Of a stretch of 9,101 nucleotides of DNA, positions 1-7,444 are shown piece by piece (within the stretch, counting starts at the first letter, position 1; each line of letters opens with the position of its first letter). This DNA comes from DASRFR01 sp035651455 (lineage in GTDB: Bacteria > Acidobacteriota > Terriglobia > Terriglobales > Acidobacteriaceae). The notes beneath the pieces were generated by a model that was not told the origin of the DNA, made no database searches, and saw nothing but the letters and a program-made list of their open reading frames with translations. The stretch covers positions 1 through 9,101 of the forward strand of contig DASRFR010000026.1 in the NCBI GenBank assembly GCA_035651455.1, in the 5' to 3' direction. A program made the position numbers and the translations under genes.

Positions 1-3000
1 GGCGACAGCTGGTTCAACTGCAGGGCGTAATTGCCGCTGTGCCGCACGCTGCTTTGCACTGCCGCCGCAAACGCCTCCGCAGTCCACATCGTCTTGCTTA
101 AATCGCCTTCTTCGAATCCGGTGGTGAAGATGCGGCCCGACGCCTGCGGTCCGGCCGGATTCACCGTCACCTGAACCGTCGCGGGCGTCGGATCCGGCAG
201 ATTCAAAGCGTCAGTGACGGTGAACGTCACCGTGAAAGTGCCCGGATTATTAAATTGCACATTGCCGGGATTCTGCTGCGTGGAGTTGGGCACGCCAGAG
301 CCTGCGCCAAAATTCCACAGATAGGTGAGCGGGATATTGTTGTCCGGGTCGGTGCCGGAGCCGGCAAAACTCACGGTCTGCCCGGCATCGACGGTCACAT
401 TACCCGCCGGCGAGGTGATGATTCCGTTGGGCGCCTGGTTTACCTGAATAGCATTGACGGTCACCTGGACCGTTGCCGGCGTAGGATCGGACAAACCCAG
501 CGAATCGGTCACGGTAAAGGTAACGGTATAGGTGCCGGGTGTGTTGAACTGAACATTGCCGGGATTCTGCTGCGTGGAGTTGGGCACACCGGAGCCTGCG
601 CCGAAGTTCCACAAGTAGGTGAGGGGCGTATTGTTGTCCGGGTCAGTGCCGGAGCCGGTAAAGTTCACGGTCTGGCCGGCATTGATCGTGACATTGCCGG
701 GCGGCGAATTGATCACGCCATTCGGCGGCTGGTTTGGCTGAGCAATGGCGGAGGCGACATTGGAATATGCCGAGCAACCAGTGGCGTTGCACGCCGCGAC
801 ACGGTAGTAATACCGGGTACTCTGCGTCACCGTCGAATCGACCAGCGTTGTGGAGTTCGCGCTGGCGGTCAGCACCACCAGGCTGTTGGTGAAGCCGGCG
901 TCGAGGGCGCGCTGGATGCGGAACGAAGTTTCGTTGCTGCTGCTGTCCGTCCACGTCAATGTGATTCTTGCCGGGTTGAGGGCAGCCGTGGCAACCAGGT
1001 TCGACGGCGTAAACGGCGTAGTCTTCTCGTCGGCGCCGCGGTCCACTGGCGCAAGCCGCGCTTCGCCATCGTAATCGCTGGCCGGCGCGCCGGTCTCTGC
1101 CCCGGCGGCGGTATTAGCGCCAAGGTGGTAATCGCCCATTGGTACGAGCGGACCCCAGCGGACATCGAGGAAGTTTCCACCCTCGTCGAGCGCCGCCAGC
1201 ACCTGCATGGTCGGAGGATTCAGTTGCAGCGAACGGGAACCGTTGCAGTAGGAAGAAACGAACGTCGGTGACGCGGCACTGTTGCTTGGGTCATACCCGG
1301 TGGTGCTGGTGAGAATGGAAAAAGTTGGATTGAGCTTGAGCGATGGATTGCTTAGCGGCTCGCCCAGTACCCCCAAGTCCCAATAGTTGGCGCCGGATGG
1401 ACACGCCCCGACCGAAGCTTGCGTCAACACCGGTAGCAGGCGCGCATTTCCTCCAGTTCCATCGAAGGAGAAGGCGCGGTTATGCCAGATGATGTTATTG
1501 AACATCACCGGATTCGAAAAGACGGGCTGACCGGCCGGCAGGACGGCGGCGAGCTCCAGACTGTGGTGCTCCGACGCAATCCCGGAAGGCTGCGCATTGG
1601 AGGTGTTCGCTCCCGGCGCCACTACCGCTCCCACCGTCGCCGTGCTGTCGTTGTTGACCACCGTGTTGTTGACGATCCGGCTGTTGATCGTGTCCTGCAG
1701 CGCAATCCCCGCGCCGGCAAAGCCGGCAACATTGTTGGCAACGATGTTGTTGGTAATGTTGATCTGGAACCAAGGCTGGTTTTGCGCCACGTCCTGGCCA
1801 TTGATGCGCTGCAGCCGGAGCCCGCCGCCATGACCGGTGGCAGACTGGTTCCCCTGAATCAGGTTGGCATCCACGGTGACATTCCCGGAACCCAGCGTCA
1901 GCCCGGTAACGTTGGGGGCGGGTTCACCTCCGATAAACAGACCGGCTCCGGAACGGCTCTCCGTATCTTCAAAGATTTGGTTGAAAAGAATCTGGTTGTG
2001 AGCGATCAGCCCGTTGTTGCTCAGGCCCATGTGCCCGATGCCAGCACCGTCCCCAGTGATGAAGTTGCCGCATATGAAATTCCATTGGACGGAATAGTTG
2101 TCCGTTCCGGTGCATAGCGACAGGCCCGCGCCTGCGCCGCCGCGCGCGGAGTTTTGCCGGATCGCATTGTGATGGATGTTGACATACGTGTTGAAGCCGA
2201 AAGGACCTGTGCCGGTTTGCGTCTCGAAGGGACGGCCGATGCGAATGCCGCCATGGAATTGGCCCAGATTGTTGTAGATGTCATTGTTGGAGATTTCCAG
2301 GCCGTGCGCCCAGCCGTTGACGTAAATGCCGCCTCCCACATCTCCGCGGGTGATGCCGAATCCATCGATCCGCGACGGACTGGCAAGGAAGCTGCCGTTG
2401 TTCTTGGCCAGAACCGTGATTCCCGGTCCTTCCTCCGTACCCAGAATGCCCAACAATGTGTTCAGGCGCCCCGGACCTACCGGCTGCCCGGGTAGCGGAT
2501 CGACCTGGTGGTTTGCGAACAGGTCGTCGATTTTCTGGCGCCAGGCCGTCCGCTTTTCACTCGGGAACTTCGCCGCATTGATAATCGTGGAACCGGCTCC
2601 CGCACCCTGCAGGCGCACCGGTTTCCACATAACTACCAACTCCTCATATTTGCCGGGGGGAACCAGAATGAGCGAGCCGGGCGCGGCGTTGTCGATGGCC
2701 GTCTGGATGGAACCGCCAGGCGTCACGCGAATCGGCGTCTCGTTGGAAATTGTCACCGTGACCGAGGTGATGCTATGCGCGGAGTCGTCGTCGCCGCGAG
2801 TTACGATCAATTCTCCCGTGCTCGCTCCCGAGGGCACCTGGGCCACGATCTGGTCAGGACTCCAGCTAGTCACATTGAGTGGCACGCCACCCAGGGTGAC
2901 GACTCCCGGGATACTGCCAAAGCCGTAATCGCGGGTGATGGTTCTCGGCGTGTTGCTGCCCGGTCCTTCGTAGCCAGGATTGTCAACCTCCGTGGGACCC

Positions 3001-6000
3001 CGGGCATAAATCCACAACGTCCGGCTACCGCCAGGGCTCAAGAATGGACCGACGCCGTCGCCATCCACCTGCTTGATCACCGGCGTGTGGTCCGGGAAGG
3101 CGCAGTCGGGGGGGTTGTTGCCCGCGGCAAACGCCGCGGTGGGAACCGTCGGAATGTCGACATACGTTGTCGTTGCCGGCATGAACTGCGTGTTGTAGCA
3201 GACGTTCTGGTAGACCGGTTTGTACTGCGGATCGGTGATGAGTGTGCCGTTTGGTCCCGGTATGGGTCCCGGGTCATTGACGCACAATTGCCAGATGGCG
3301 GGCGAATACCCGCTTGGTATCGGCGCGTTTGCGCTGAATGTGGAGGGCAGCAAGCCGTTTAAGTAGCCAAACGTGTCGGTGTAGAGTCGCGAGATCTCGC
3401 GTCCCAGGTGGTCGCGGACCGCAATCGGCATAAAGGCCGGTCCAAATTTTTCCCCGTACAGCGGTGACTTCACGTTGACCTCGTTGCCGATGTCATCCGT
3501 CACCAGGCCGACCATGTGTCCGGCCACGGGGGTGGAGGTAAACAGGTAGAAGTCAGAGTTCGCCTGCGCCCCGGGCGTGACCGTCACCTCTTTGCGGTTG
3601 CACAGAGGCCGGTCGGAATCGGCGAACGGCGCCACATCGTTGGGGAACAGGCTCAGGAAGTGCGGCACCCGGTGCAGCTCGCCAACGCACGGCGGCGAGA
3701 AAATTCCATGGTCCGGCGATGGCGGCTGCACTGCCGCCGCCACCGTCGCCTGATCGGGCATAATCGAAGCTACGGCCCCGTTGGGCAGCACGATGGTGGC
3801 AGGGGCGAACACATCGCCGATGGTGATGTTGTAGTCCTCCTCTTTGACCAGCTCGTAGCCTGGAGGCGGCACCACCTCGACCACGTACTTGCCCGGCGGA
3901 AGATCCGGATCGCCGGCGGCGCGCCCGAAGGCGTAACCTCCGTCAAACACGCCGGGGCGCACCTGGTTGAAGTTGTGCAACCCGTCGTAGCACCGGGTGA
4001 CATCGCCTCCGAGAACCTCGGTGACAAACGGTTCGGCTGGGTCTTGCCCAGGGCAGTCGGTGGGTGGAGAGTCATCCCAACCATCGGTTTGCACTTCCTT
4101 CACCAGGACCAGACCTTCACTGCCATCTGCTTTCGTGATCTTGCGATATAGACGGACGGTGACCCGCGGAATACCTGCCTCCCAGGGGTCAGCGACCGCA
4201 AAGCGCGGGTCCTCTTCGGTTCGAGTGGAGGCGTAGTACACGATGCCGACAATGCCGCCGTTTTCATCGGCTCTGTAGGGCGCCTTCCCCCACTCAATTA
4301 CGTTGGTCTGGCCCTGGAAGACTTGGAACCCCTGCAGCAGCACGTTGCCGCCCAGGTCGGTGTGTGTGGTCGAGCCGTCGGGCTGGACTTGCGGCTTCAG
4401 AATGCCGGTGTACGGCGGCGGGACGCCAGTCACATCCCCGCCGGCATCCACGGTTATGGTTGCGCCGGTGGCCTTGAATCGAGTGTAGTCCACTTCCGCG
4501 ATCAACCAGTTGAAGAACGGGAAGACCTCGTTGAATGCGGTGAACCCCTTGCTGTCGGTGGTCTGGCTCTGGTAAATGCTGGCATCGCGGAAGCGCAGGT
4601 TCAGCGCCTGCTGCGGGATGGGTTGCTCCCCCGGATCGCGCTTGCCGTTTTCGTTTAAGTCCAGAAAGACGCTCTCTTCCAGACGGCCGAACCAGTTGAA
4701 GACCGGGAAATTGCCTACGTTGTTCCCGCTGGGAAGTTGCAAGTTGCGAAATCCAATGATCTGGTCGAGGTACTCATCCCAGACCACCAGCTGATAGGAG
4801 CCGTTGGGGACATTGCTGATACTGAAACTGCCATCCGGCGCCGCCTGCGTGACCGCGATGACGCCACCCAGACCGCCGGCGGAGTTGAGTCCTACCCACG
4901 CGTTGGTGTGGGAAAGCGACGCGTAGGAGTTGCTGTCCCACTGCGTTAGCTCGGGCAGCCGCGGAATATGCAGGTTGGTGATTCTTCCGGTGACGGTATT
5001 CGGGCCGGACCGCGGGGGCAGCCGGTCCGGACTGACGAAGCCGACGAATACGTGATAGCCGACCGGACCGAATTCAACCAGGTAGGGAGGCTCGCCGGCT
5101 CTCAGCCAGGCATCGATTCCTCGGGTGCCCTCAATCGTTGTGGTCTGCGACCACCGGTAAGGTGAACCGGCGGGCGGGACCACCGTGACGCTGTATTTGC
5201 CGGGCGCGAGATTCTTGATCAGTGCCGTCCCGTCGGAGCAGGTAAGGATGACGTTCTCCGGCGCTGGAGGAGCGCAATCCAGATAGTTCTTGAGGGGATT
5301 GCCGAAGTTGTCCTGGGAGATGACTCCTCCGGAAATGCCAAAACGGCCGCCCGTATCGATCAACGTGATCTGAAAGTTGCCGAGGCCAGCTTCGCTGGGA
5401 CTGGGGGCCCCGTCAGTGGGGAGGTTATCCTCAAACACCAAGACGCTGAGCTGTGCAGTTGGGGACGGCTGGCGATTTACAAGCACGCTAACTTTGGTTG
5501 CGCCCGCAGGAATCGGAGAGCCTCCCAGTCCATGACCCGCGCCCGTGCCGGCATCGTTGGGCAGAACGGAAACGAAATAGCGCTTGGCCGGATCCAGCGC
5601 CAGTTGGCTGATGGGCACCTGTGTGCTGCATCCTGAGCCGACGCATCCCTGGGCTATCACCGGCATGTAGCTCTTGTGGAAGTTGCTTGCCAGCGTCTGT
5701 GGGAGGGGCACAGGCGCATTGGGATCGGAGTAGAACGTTGTGTCTTCTTCCACCAGCCAGCGATAGCTAGTCACAATGTCGAGGGGGTCCGGACCGTGCA
5801 CCGTGAGGGCAAGACTGCGCACCGGCAGGATCTGCAGCGAGACCGTCGCCGGATTACTCAGCGCATTTTGGGAGTCTCTGGCGCGGTACGAGAACGTATA
5901 GGTGCCTGGAGGTCCGGAGAATGTGAACGAACCATCGGGATTGAGGCTCAGCCCCGGGGGAGCGGGCCCGGCAAGCACCGCGGTCAATGGATCGGCATCG

Positions 6001-7427
6001 ACATCCTGGTCGTTACCCAGGACGCCGGGTTTGGCTACACTAATCGCACTGCCAATCGTATTCGTGTAGGGCCCATCGTCGCCCGCGACCGGAGCATCGT
6101 TGGCGAACGAGACATTCAGCGTCACCAGGGCAACCCGGCTATCCTGCGCGCCATTGCTGGCGATGTAGGTGAACGTGTCCTTACCCGAAAAATCCTGGTT
6201 TGGCGTGTAGGTAAAGGCCCCGTTGCTGCTGAGGGTGACCTTCCCGTTCGTGGGCGTGCTCTCCAGACGTGCGTTGGTCAACCCGCCGTCATTCGCGAGC
6301 ACGTTGGCGCTGAACGGCGTGTCCTCAATTACCGAATAGACGTCGTCCACAGCCACCGGTTGAGAGCCCACTGGAGCGGGCGAGCCGGAACCGAGGCGCA
6401 GATAGGTCAACATTCCGCCCTCGGGCTGATTGGCATTGGTCAGGTCCAGCATGCGGTCGAACAGCGGATAGGTGGTGTTGCAATCCAGGAAGATGCACGT
6501 CAGCGTGGTTGTCGCGATCGCATCGAGGGTCTTGCCTGCCGGCAACAATACGGCCGGCTGGCGCCTGGCGCTGGGATAGACATTGCCGTCCTCTGCCAGC
6601 AGATCCATTTCCAGCCCGACCAGCGCAGGCACGTGAGAACGGAGGCCGGCGTTCAACAGGCGAAGCAGGATTCTCCATTGCCCCAGTCCAAGGGGCGATC
6701 CTGCCTGGAACGTGGATTGTCCCGGCGCGTTCTTGTCAAATGCCACGCCGTTGATCAGGAAATACTGGGGGCTGTAATTGATAGTGCTGGGGTACAAGGC
6801 CGGGTTAATGGGACCGGAGGCCAACTGGGCAACCGCTGCGTTTTGTACCGGATCAATTTCGCTGAACACCAATACCACTTCTGCGTCGTACCCTTTGCCG
6901 GGATAAACCTGCTGAGTTCCGGGCGGACGCACGAGCAGCGCCCCAAACAGGCCCATCGGGACCTGGATCGAAGGATGTGTACCGCTCTGGTAAAGGTAGG
7001 TGCCGGTTCGCACTGAATTCCAGGTGTAGTCGCCGCTGGCTCCCGGGGCGACTTCGGCGGCGAACGACTGCACGCGCCTGCGGCCCTGGTTATCGTACGT
7101 CCAGGTAGGATTCCCCGTCCCCGCCTGTCCCGGAATCACCAGCGATACCGGCGTGGGCAGAAAATTCTTGAGGTGGATGGTCAGGCTAGCTCCCGCCGGC
7201 TGCTCAATCTGCGGCCCGGGCGAAGTCGGGGCCGAGCAAGTGGTGAAGTTCGCATTGCACAGGGCAAACCCCCACATCGGGACGCTAGCCCCACCCGGTA
7301 AAGCTTTGGTAAAACTCTGTGCCGCAAGGTAAACGTCGGCGGAGAACGAAGTGCCAGCCAGAACCAGCATGGCCGCAGCTGCGTACAGCGTGGTTCTCAA
7401 CGCGTTCTTCCACCAACTGGTTGGCAT
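1..7427 (-). CDS. giant secreted multidomain protein: cupredoxin pair + Ig-like/SdrD-B-like repeats + parallel beta-helix + FN3 + PKD (3' end outside window)
   Basis: One uninterrupted frame from ATG 7427 to base 1: 2475 codons with no stop reached. The frame was checked at many conserved Trp codons along its length. Approximate residues: 1-30 signal peptide (hydrophobic AAAAMLVLAG, cleavage near SFSA). 31-345 a cupredoxin pair homologous to the upstream gene, with PGPQIEQPAGASLTIHLKN, GTYLYQSGT, RILLRLLNAG and PEGGMLTYL. 357-533 two cadherin-like/VCBS-like Ig repeats (VAVDDVYSVIEDTPFSANVL; APVAGDDGPY). 660-1210 several SdrD-B or carboxypeptidase-regulatory-like sandwiches, including an acidic loop DLNENGKRDPGE at 923-934. 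1210-1465 not recognised, Cys-containing. 1467-1560 IPT/TIG-like. 1563-2130 parallel beta-helix, opening IQTAIDNAAPGSLILVPPGKY, with Asn-rich NNDIYNN-type rungs and closing DRGADE. 2140-2226 fibronectin type III. 2232-2417 two PKD domains (LTYLWNFGAGSG). From about 2420 the start of a LamG-like domain (TTGFEEGDLS). Nearly all classical copper ligands are missing from the cupredoxin part: the HWHG position is VIPG (97-100), HSH is QSG (147-149), and of HPxHxH only His265 remains. It is probably exported or surface-attached and acts as a binding or scaffold protein. Any anchor or sorting signal would lie beyond the window. Confidence 0.93.
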   Translation of the reverse strand, partial: MPTSWWKNALRTTLYAAAAMLVLAGTSFSADVYLAAQSFTKALPGGASVPMWGFALCNANFTTCSAPTSPGPQIEQPAGASLTIHLKNFLPTPVSLVIPGQAGTGNPTWTYDNQGRRRVQSFAAEVAPGASGDYTWNSVRTGTYLYQSGTHPSIQVPMGLFGALLVRPPGTQQVYPGKGYDAEVVLVFSEIDPVQNAAVAQLASGPINPALYPSTINYSPQYFLINGVAFDKNAPGQSTFQAGSPLGLGQWRILLRLLNAGLRSHVPALVGLEMDLLAEDGNVYPSARRQPAVLLPAGKTLDAIATTTLTCIFLDCNTTYPLFDRMLDLTNANQPEGGMLTYLRLGSGSPAPVGSQPVAVDDVYSVIEDTPFSANVLANDGGLTNARLESTPTNGKVTLSSNGAFTYTPNQDFSGKDTFTYIASNGAQDSRVALVTLNVSFANDAPVAGDDGPYTNTIGSAISVAKPGVLGNDQDVDADPLTAVLAGPAPPGLSLNPDGSFTFSGPPGTYTFSYRARDSQNALSNPATVSLQILPVRSLALTVHGPDPLDIVTSYRWLVEEDTTFYSDPNAPVPLPQTLASNFHKSYMPVIAQGCVGSGCSTQVPISQLALDPAKRYFVSVLPNDAGTGAGHGLGGSPIPAGATKVSVLVNRQPSPTAQLSVLVFEDNLPTDGAPSPSEAGLGNFQITLIDTGGRFGISGGVISQDNFGNPLKNYLDCAPPAPENVILTCSDGTALIKNLAPGKYSVTVVPPAGSPYRWSQTTTIEGTRGIDAWLRAGEPPYLVEFGPVGYHVFVGFVSPDRLPPRSGPNTVTGRITNLHIPRLPELTQWDSNSYASLSHTNAWVGLNSAGGLGGVIAVTQAAPDGSFSISNVPNGSYQLVVWDEYLDQIIGFRNLQLPSGNNVGNFPVFNWFGRLEESVFLDLNENGKRDPGEQPIPQQALNLRFRDASIYQSQTTDSKGFTAFNEVFPFFNWLIAEVDYTRFKATGATITVDAGGDVTGVPPPYTGILKPQVQPDGSTTHTDLGGNVLLQGFQVFQGQTNVIEWGKAPYRADENGGIVGIVYYASTRTEEDPRFAVADPWEAGIPRVTVRLYRKITKADGSEGLVLVKEVQTDGWDDSPPTDCPGQDPAEPFVTEVLGGDVTRCYDGLHNFNQVRPGVFDGGYAFGRAAGDPDLPPGKYVVEVVPPPGYELVKEEDYNITIGDVFAPATIVLPNGAVASIMPDQATVAAAVQPPSPDHGIFSPPCVGELHRVPHFLSLFPNDVAPFADSDRPLCNRKEVTVTPGAQANSDFYLFTSTPVAGHMVGLVTDDIGNEVNVKSPLYGEKFGPAFMPIAVRDHLGREISRLYTDTFGYLNGLLPSTFSANAPIPSGYSPAIWQLCVNDPGPIPGPNGTLITDPQYKPVYQNVCYNTQFMPATTTYVDIPTVPTAAFAAGNNPPDCAFPDHTPVIKQVDGDGVGPFLSPGGSRTLWIYARGPTEVDNPGYEGPGSNTPRTITRDYGFGSIPGVVTLGGVPLNVTSWSPDQIVAQVPSGASTGELIVTRGDDDSAHSITSVTVTISNETPIRVTPGGSIQTAIDNAAPGSLILVPPGKYEELVVMWKPVRLQGAGAGSTIINAAKFPSEKRTAWRQKIDDLFANHQVDPLPGQPVGPGRLNTLLGILGTEEGPGITVLAKNNGSFLASPSRIDGFGITRGDVGGGIYVNGWAHGLEISNNDIYNNLGQFHGGIRIGRPFETQTGTGPFGFNTYVNIHHNAIRQNSARGGAGAGLSLCTGTDNYSVQWNFICGNFITGDGAGIGHMGLSNNGLIAHNQILFNQIFEDTESRSGAGLFIGGEPAPNVTGLTLGSGNVTVDANLIQGNQSATGHGGGLRLQRINGQDVAQNQPWFQINITNNIVANNVAGFAGAGIALQDTINSRIVNNTVVNNDSTATVGAVVAPGANTSNAQPSGIASEHHSLELAAVLPAGQPVFSNPVMFNNIIWHNRAFSFDGTGGNARLLPVLTQASVGACPSGANYWDLGVLGEPLSNPSLKLNPTFSILTSTTGYDPSNSAASPTFVSSYCNGSRSLQLNPPTMQVLAALDEGGNFLDVRWGPLVPMGDYHLGANTAAGAETGAPASDYDGEARLAPVDRGADEKTTPFTPSNLVATAALNPARITLTWTDSSSNETSFRIQRALDAGFTNSLVVLTASANSTTLVDSTVTQSTRYYYRVAACNATGCSAYSNVASAIAQPNQPPNGVINSPPGNVTINAGQTVNFTGSGTDPDNNTPLTYLWNFGAGSGVPNSTQQNPGNVQFNTPGTYTVTFTVTDSLGLSDPTPATVQVTVNAIQVNQAPNGIITSPAGNVTVDAGQTVSFAGSGTDPDNNIPLTYLWNFGAGSGVPNSTQQNPGNVQFNNPGTFTVTFTVTDALNLPDPTPATVQVTVNPAGPQASGRIFTTGFEEGDLSKTMWTAEAFAAAVQSSVRHSGNYALQLNQLS
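161..441 (-). repeat. PKD-domain tandem repeat, second (C-terminal) copy
   Basis: This stretch aligns to 455-735 at a constant offset of 294 bases (98 codons). Parts are identical, for example the block encoding PNSTQQNPGNVQF. The encoded unit is a PKD domain: GQTVSFAGSGTDPDNN, LTYLWNFGAGSG, GTFTVTFTVTDALN. It is an in-frame coding repeat, not an insertion element. Confidence 0.88.
455..735 (-). repeat. PKD-domain tandem repeat, first (N-terminal) copy
   Basis: This is the upstream partner of the 161-441 copy, separated from it by a 13-base linker encoding part of an NQAPNG/NQPPNG-type junction. It encodes GQTVNFTGSGTDPDNN, LTYLWNFGAGSG and GTYTVTFTVTDSLG. The high DNA similarity suggests recent duplication or gene conversion inside the giant gene. 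Confidence 0.88.
1038..2741 (-). other. region encoding a parallel beta-helix domain of the giant protein
   Basis: Residues about 1563-2130 open with a pectate-lyase-like cap (SIQTAIDNAAPGSLILVPPG, then RLQGAGAGSTII). Repeated Asn-bearing rungs follow: LEISNNDIYNN, VNIHHNAIRQNSA, ITNNIVANNVAG, RIVNNTVVNND. The segment ends with the SDYDGEAR...DRGADE signature that commonly closes secreted beta-helix domains. No catalytic residues of a polysaccharide lyase could be assigned, so it may bind carbohydrate or surfaces or be purely structural. Confidence 0.8.
6411..7337 (-). other. region encoding the ligand-poor cupredoxin pair at the N-terminus of the giant protein
   Basis: Residues about 31-339 of the giant protein align with the upstream 452-residue protein. 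GTYLYQSGTHPS corresponds to GTYLYHSGTRPD, with Gln147 at the same residue number as His147. GLFGALLVRPPG corresponds to GLYGALIVRPSG. RILLRLLNAG corresponds to RILLRVLGAG, and PEGGMLTYL to FPGGMMTML. The two genes therefore share ancestry over this part, and the giant gene is a cupredoxin protein extended by a long adhesin-like tail. Confidence 0.82.
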
Positions 7428-7434
7428 GGCTGTT

Positions 7435-7440
7435 CTCCTC
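7435..7440 (-). promoter_or_regulatory. ribosome-binding site of the giant surface-protein gene
   Basis: On the minus strand GAGGAG lies 7 bases before the ATG at 7427, inside the 17-base gap after the TGA of the upstream gene. It fixes the start of the giant reading frame, and the signal peptide that follows agrees with it. Confidence 0.78.
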
Positions 7441-7444
7441 TGCC

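Noticed and set aside
161..735. Repeats as a possible CRISPR array or insertion element
   Set aside because: There are only two copies, with a 294-base period, in frame and encoding PKD domains. There is no spacer structure, inverted repeat or transposase.
255..1271. Plus-strand open frame of 338 codons with an internal repeat
   Set aside because: Its repeat (NIAGILLRGVGH) is only the antisense reading of the tandem PKD repeat. There is no independent protein motif.
2508..3362. Plus-strand open frame of 284 codons
   Set aside because: It is antisense to the IPT-like and beta-helix parts of the giant gene, and its composition is typical of a shadow frame.
6325..6678. Minus-strand open frame in another frame inside the giant gene
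   Set aside because: The main frame encodes conserved cupredoxin elements here (RILLRLLNAG, GGMLTYL), while this frame has low-complexity Arg/Gly-rich sequence.
5676..7016. Plus-strand open frame of 446 codons
   Set aside because: It lies entirely antisense to the giant gene, whose frame encodes recognisable cupredoxin and Ig-like domains. The plus-strand translation is rich in Arg, Gly and His with no recognisable motif, as expected for an antisense shadow in GC-rich DNA.
1..7427. The giant gene as several separate genes or a frameshifted pseudogene
   Set aside because: Conserved Trp codons checked from residue 251 to beyond 2440 all fall in the same frame, and domain boundaries run on without stops, so a single continuous gene is the simplest reading.
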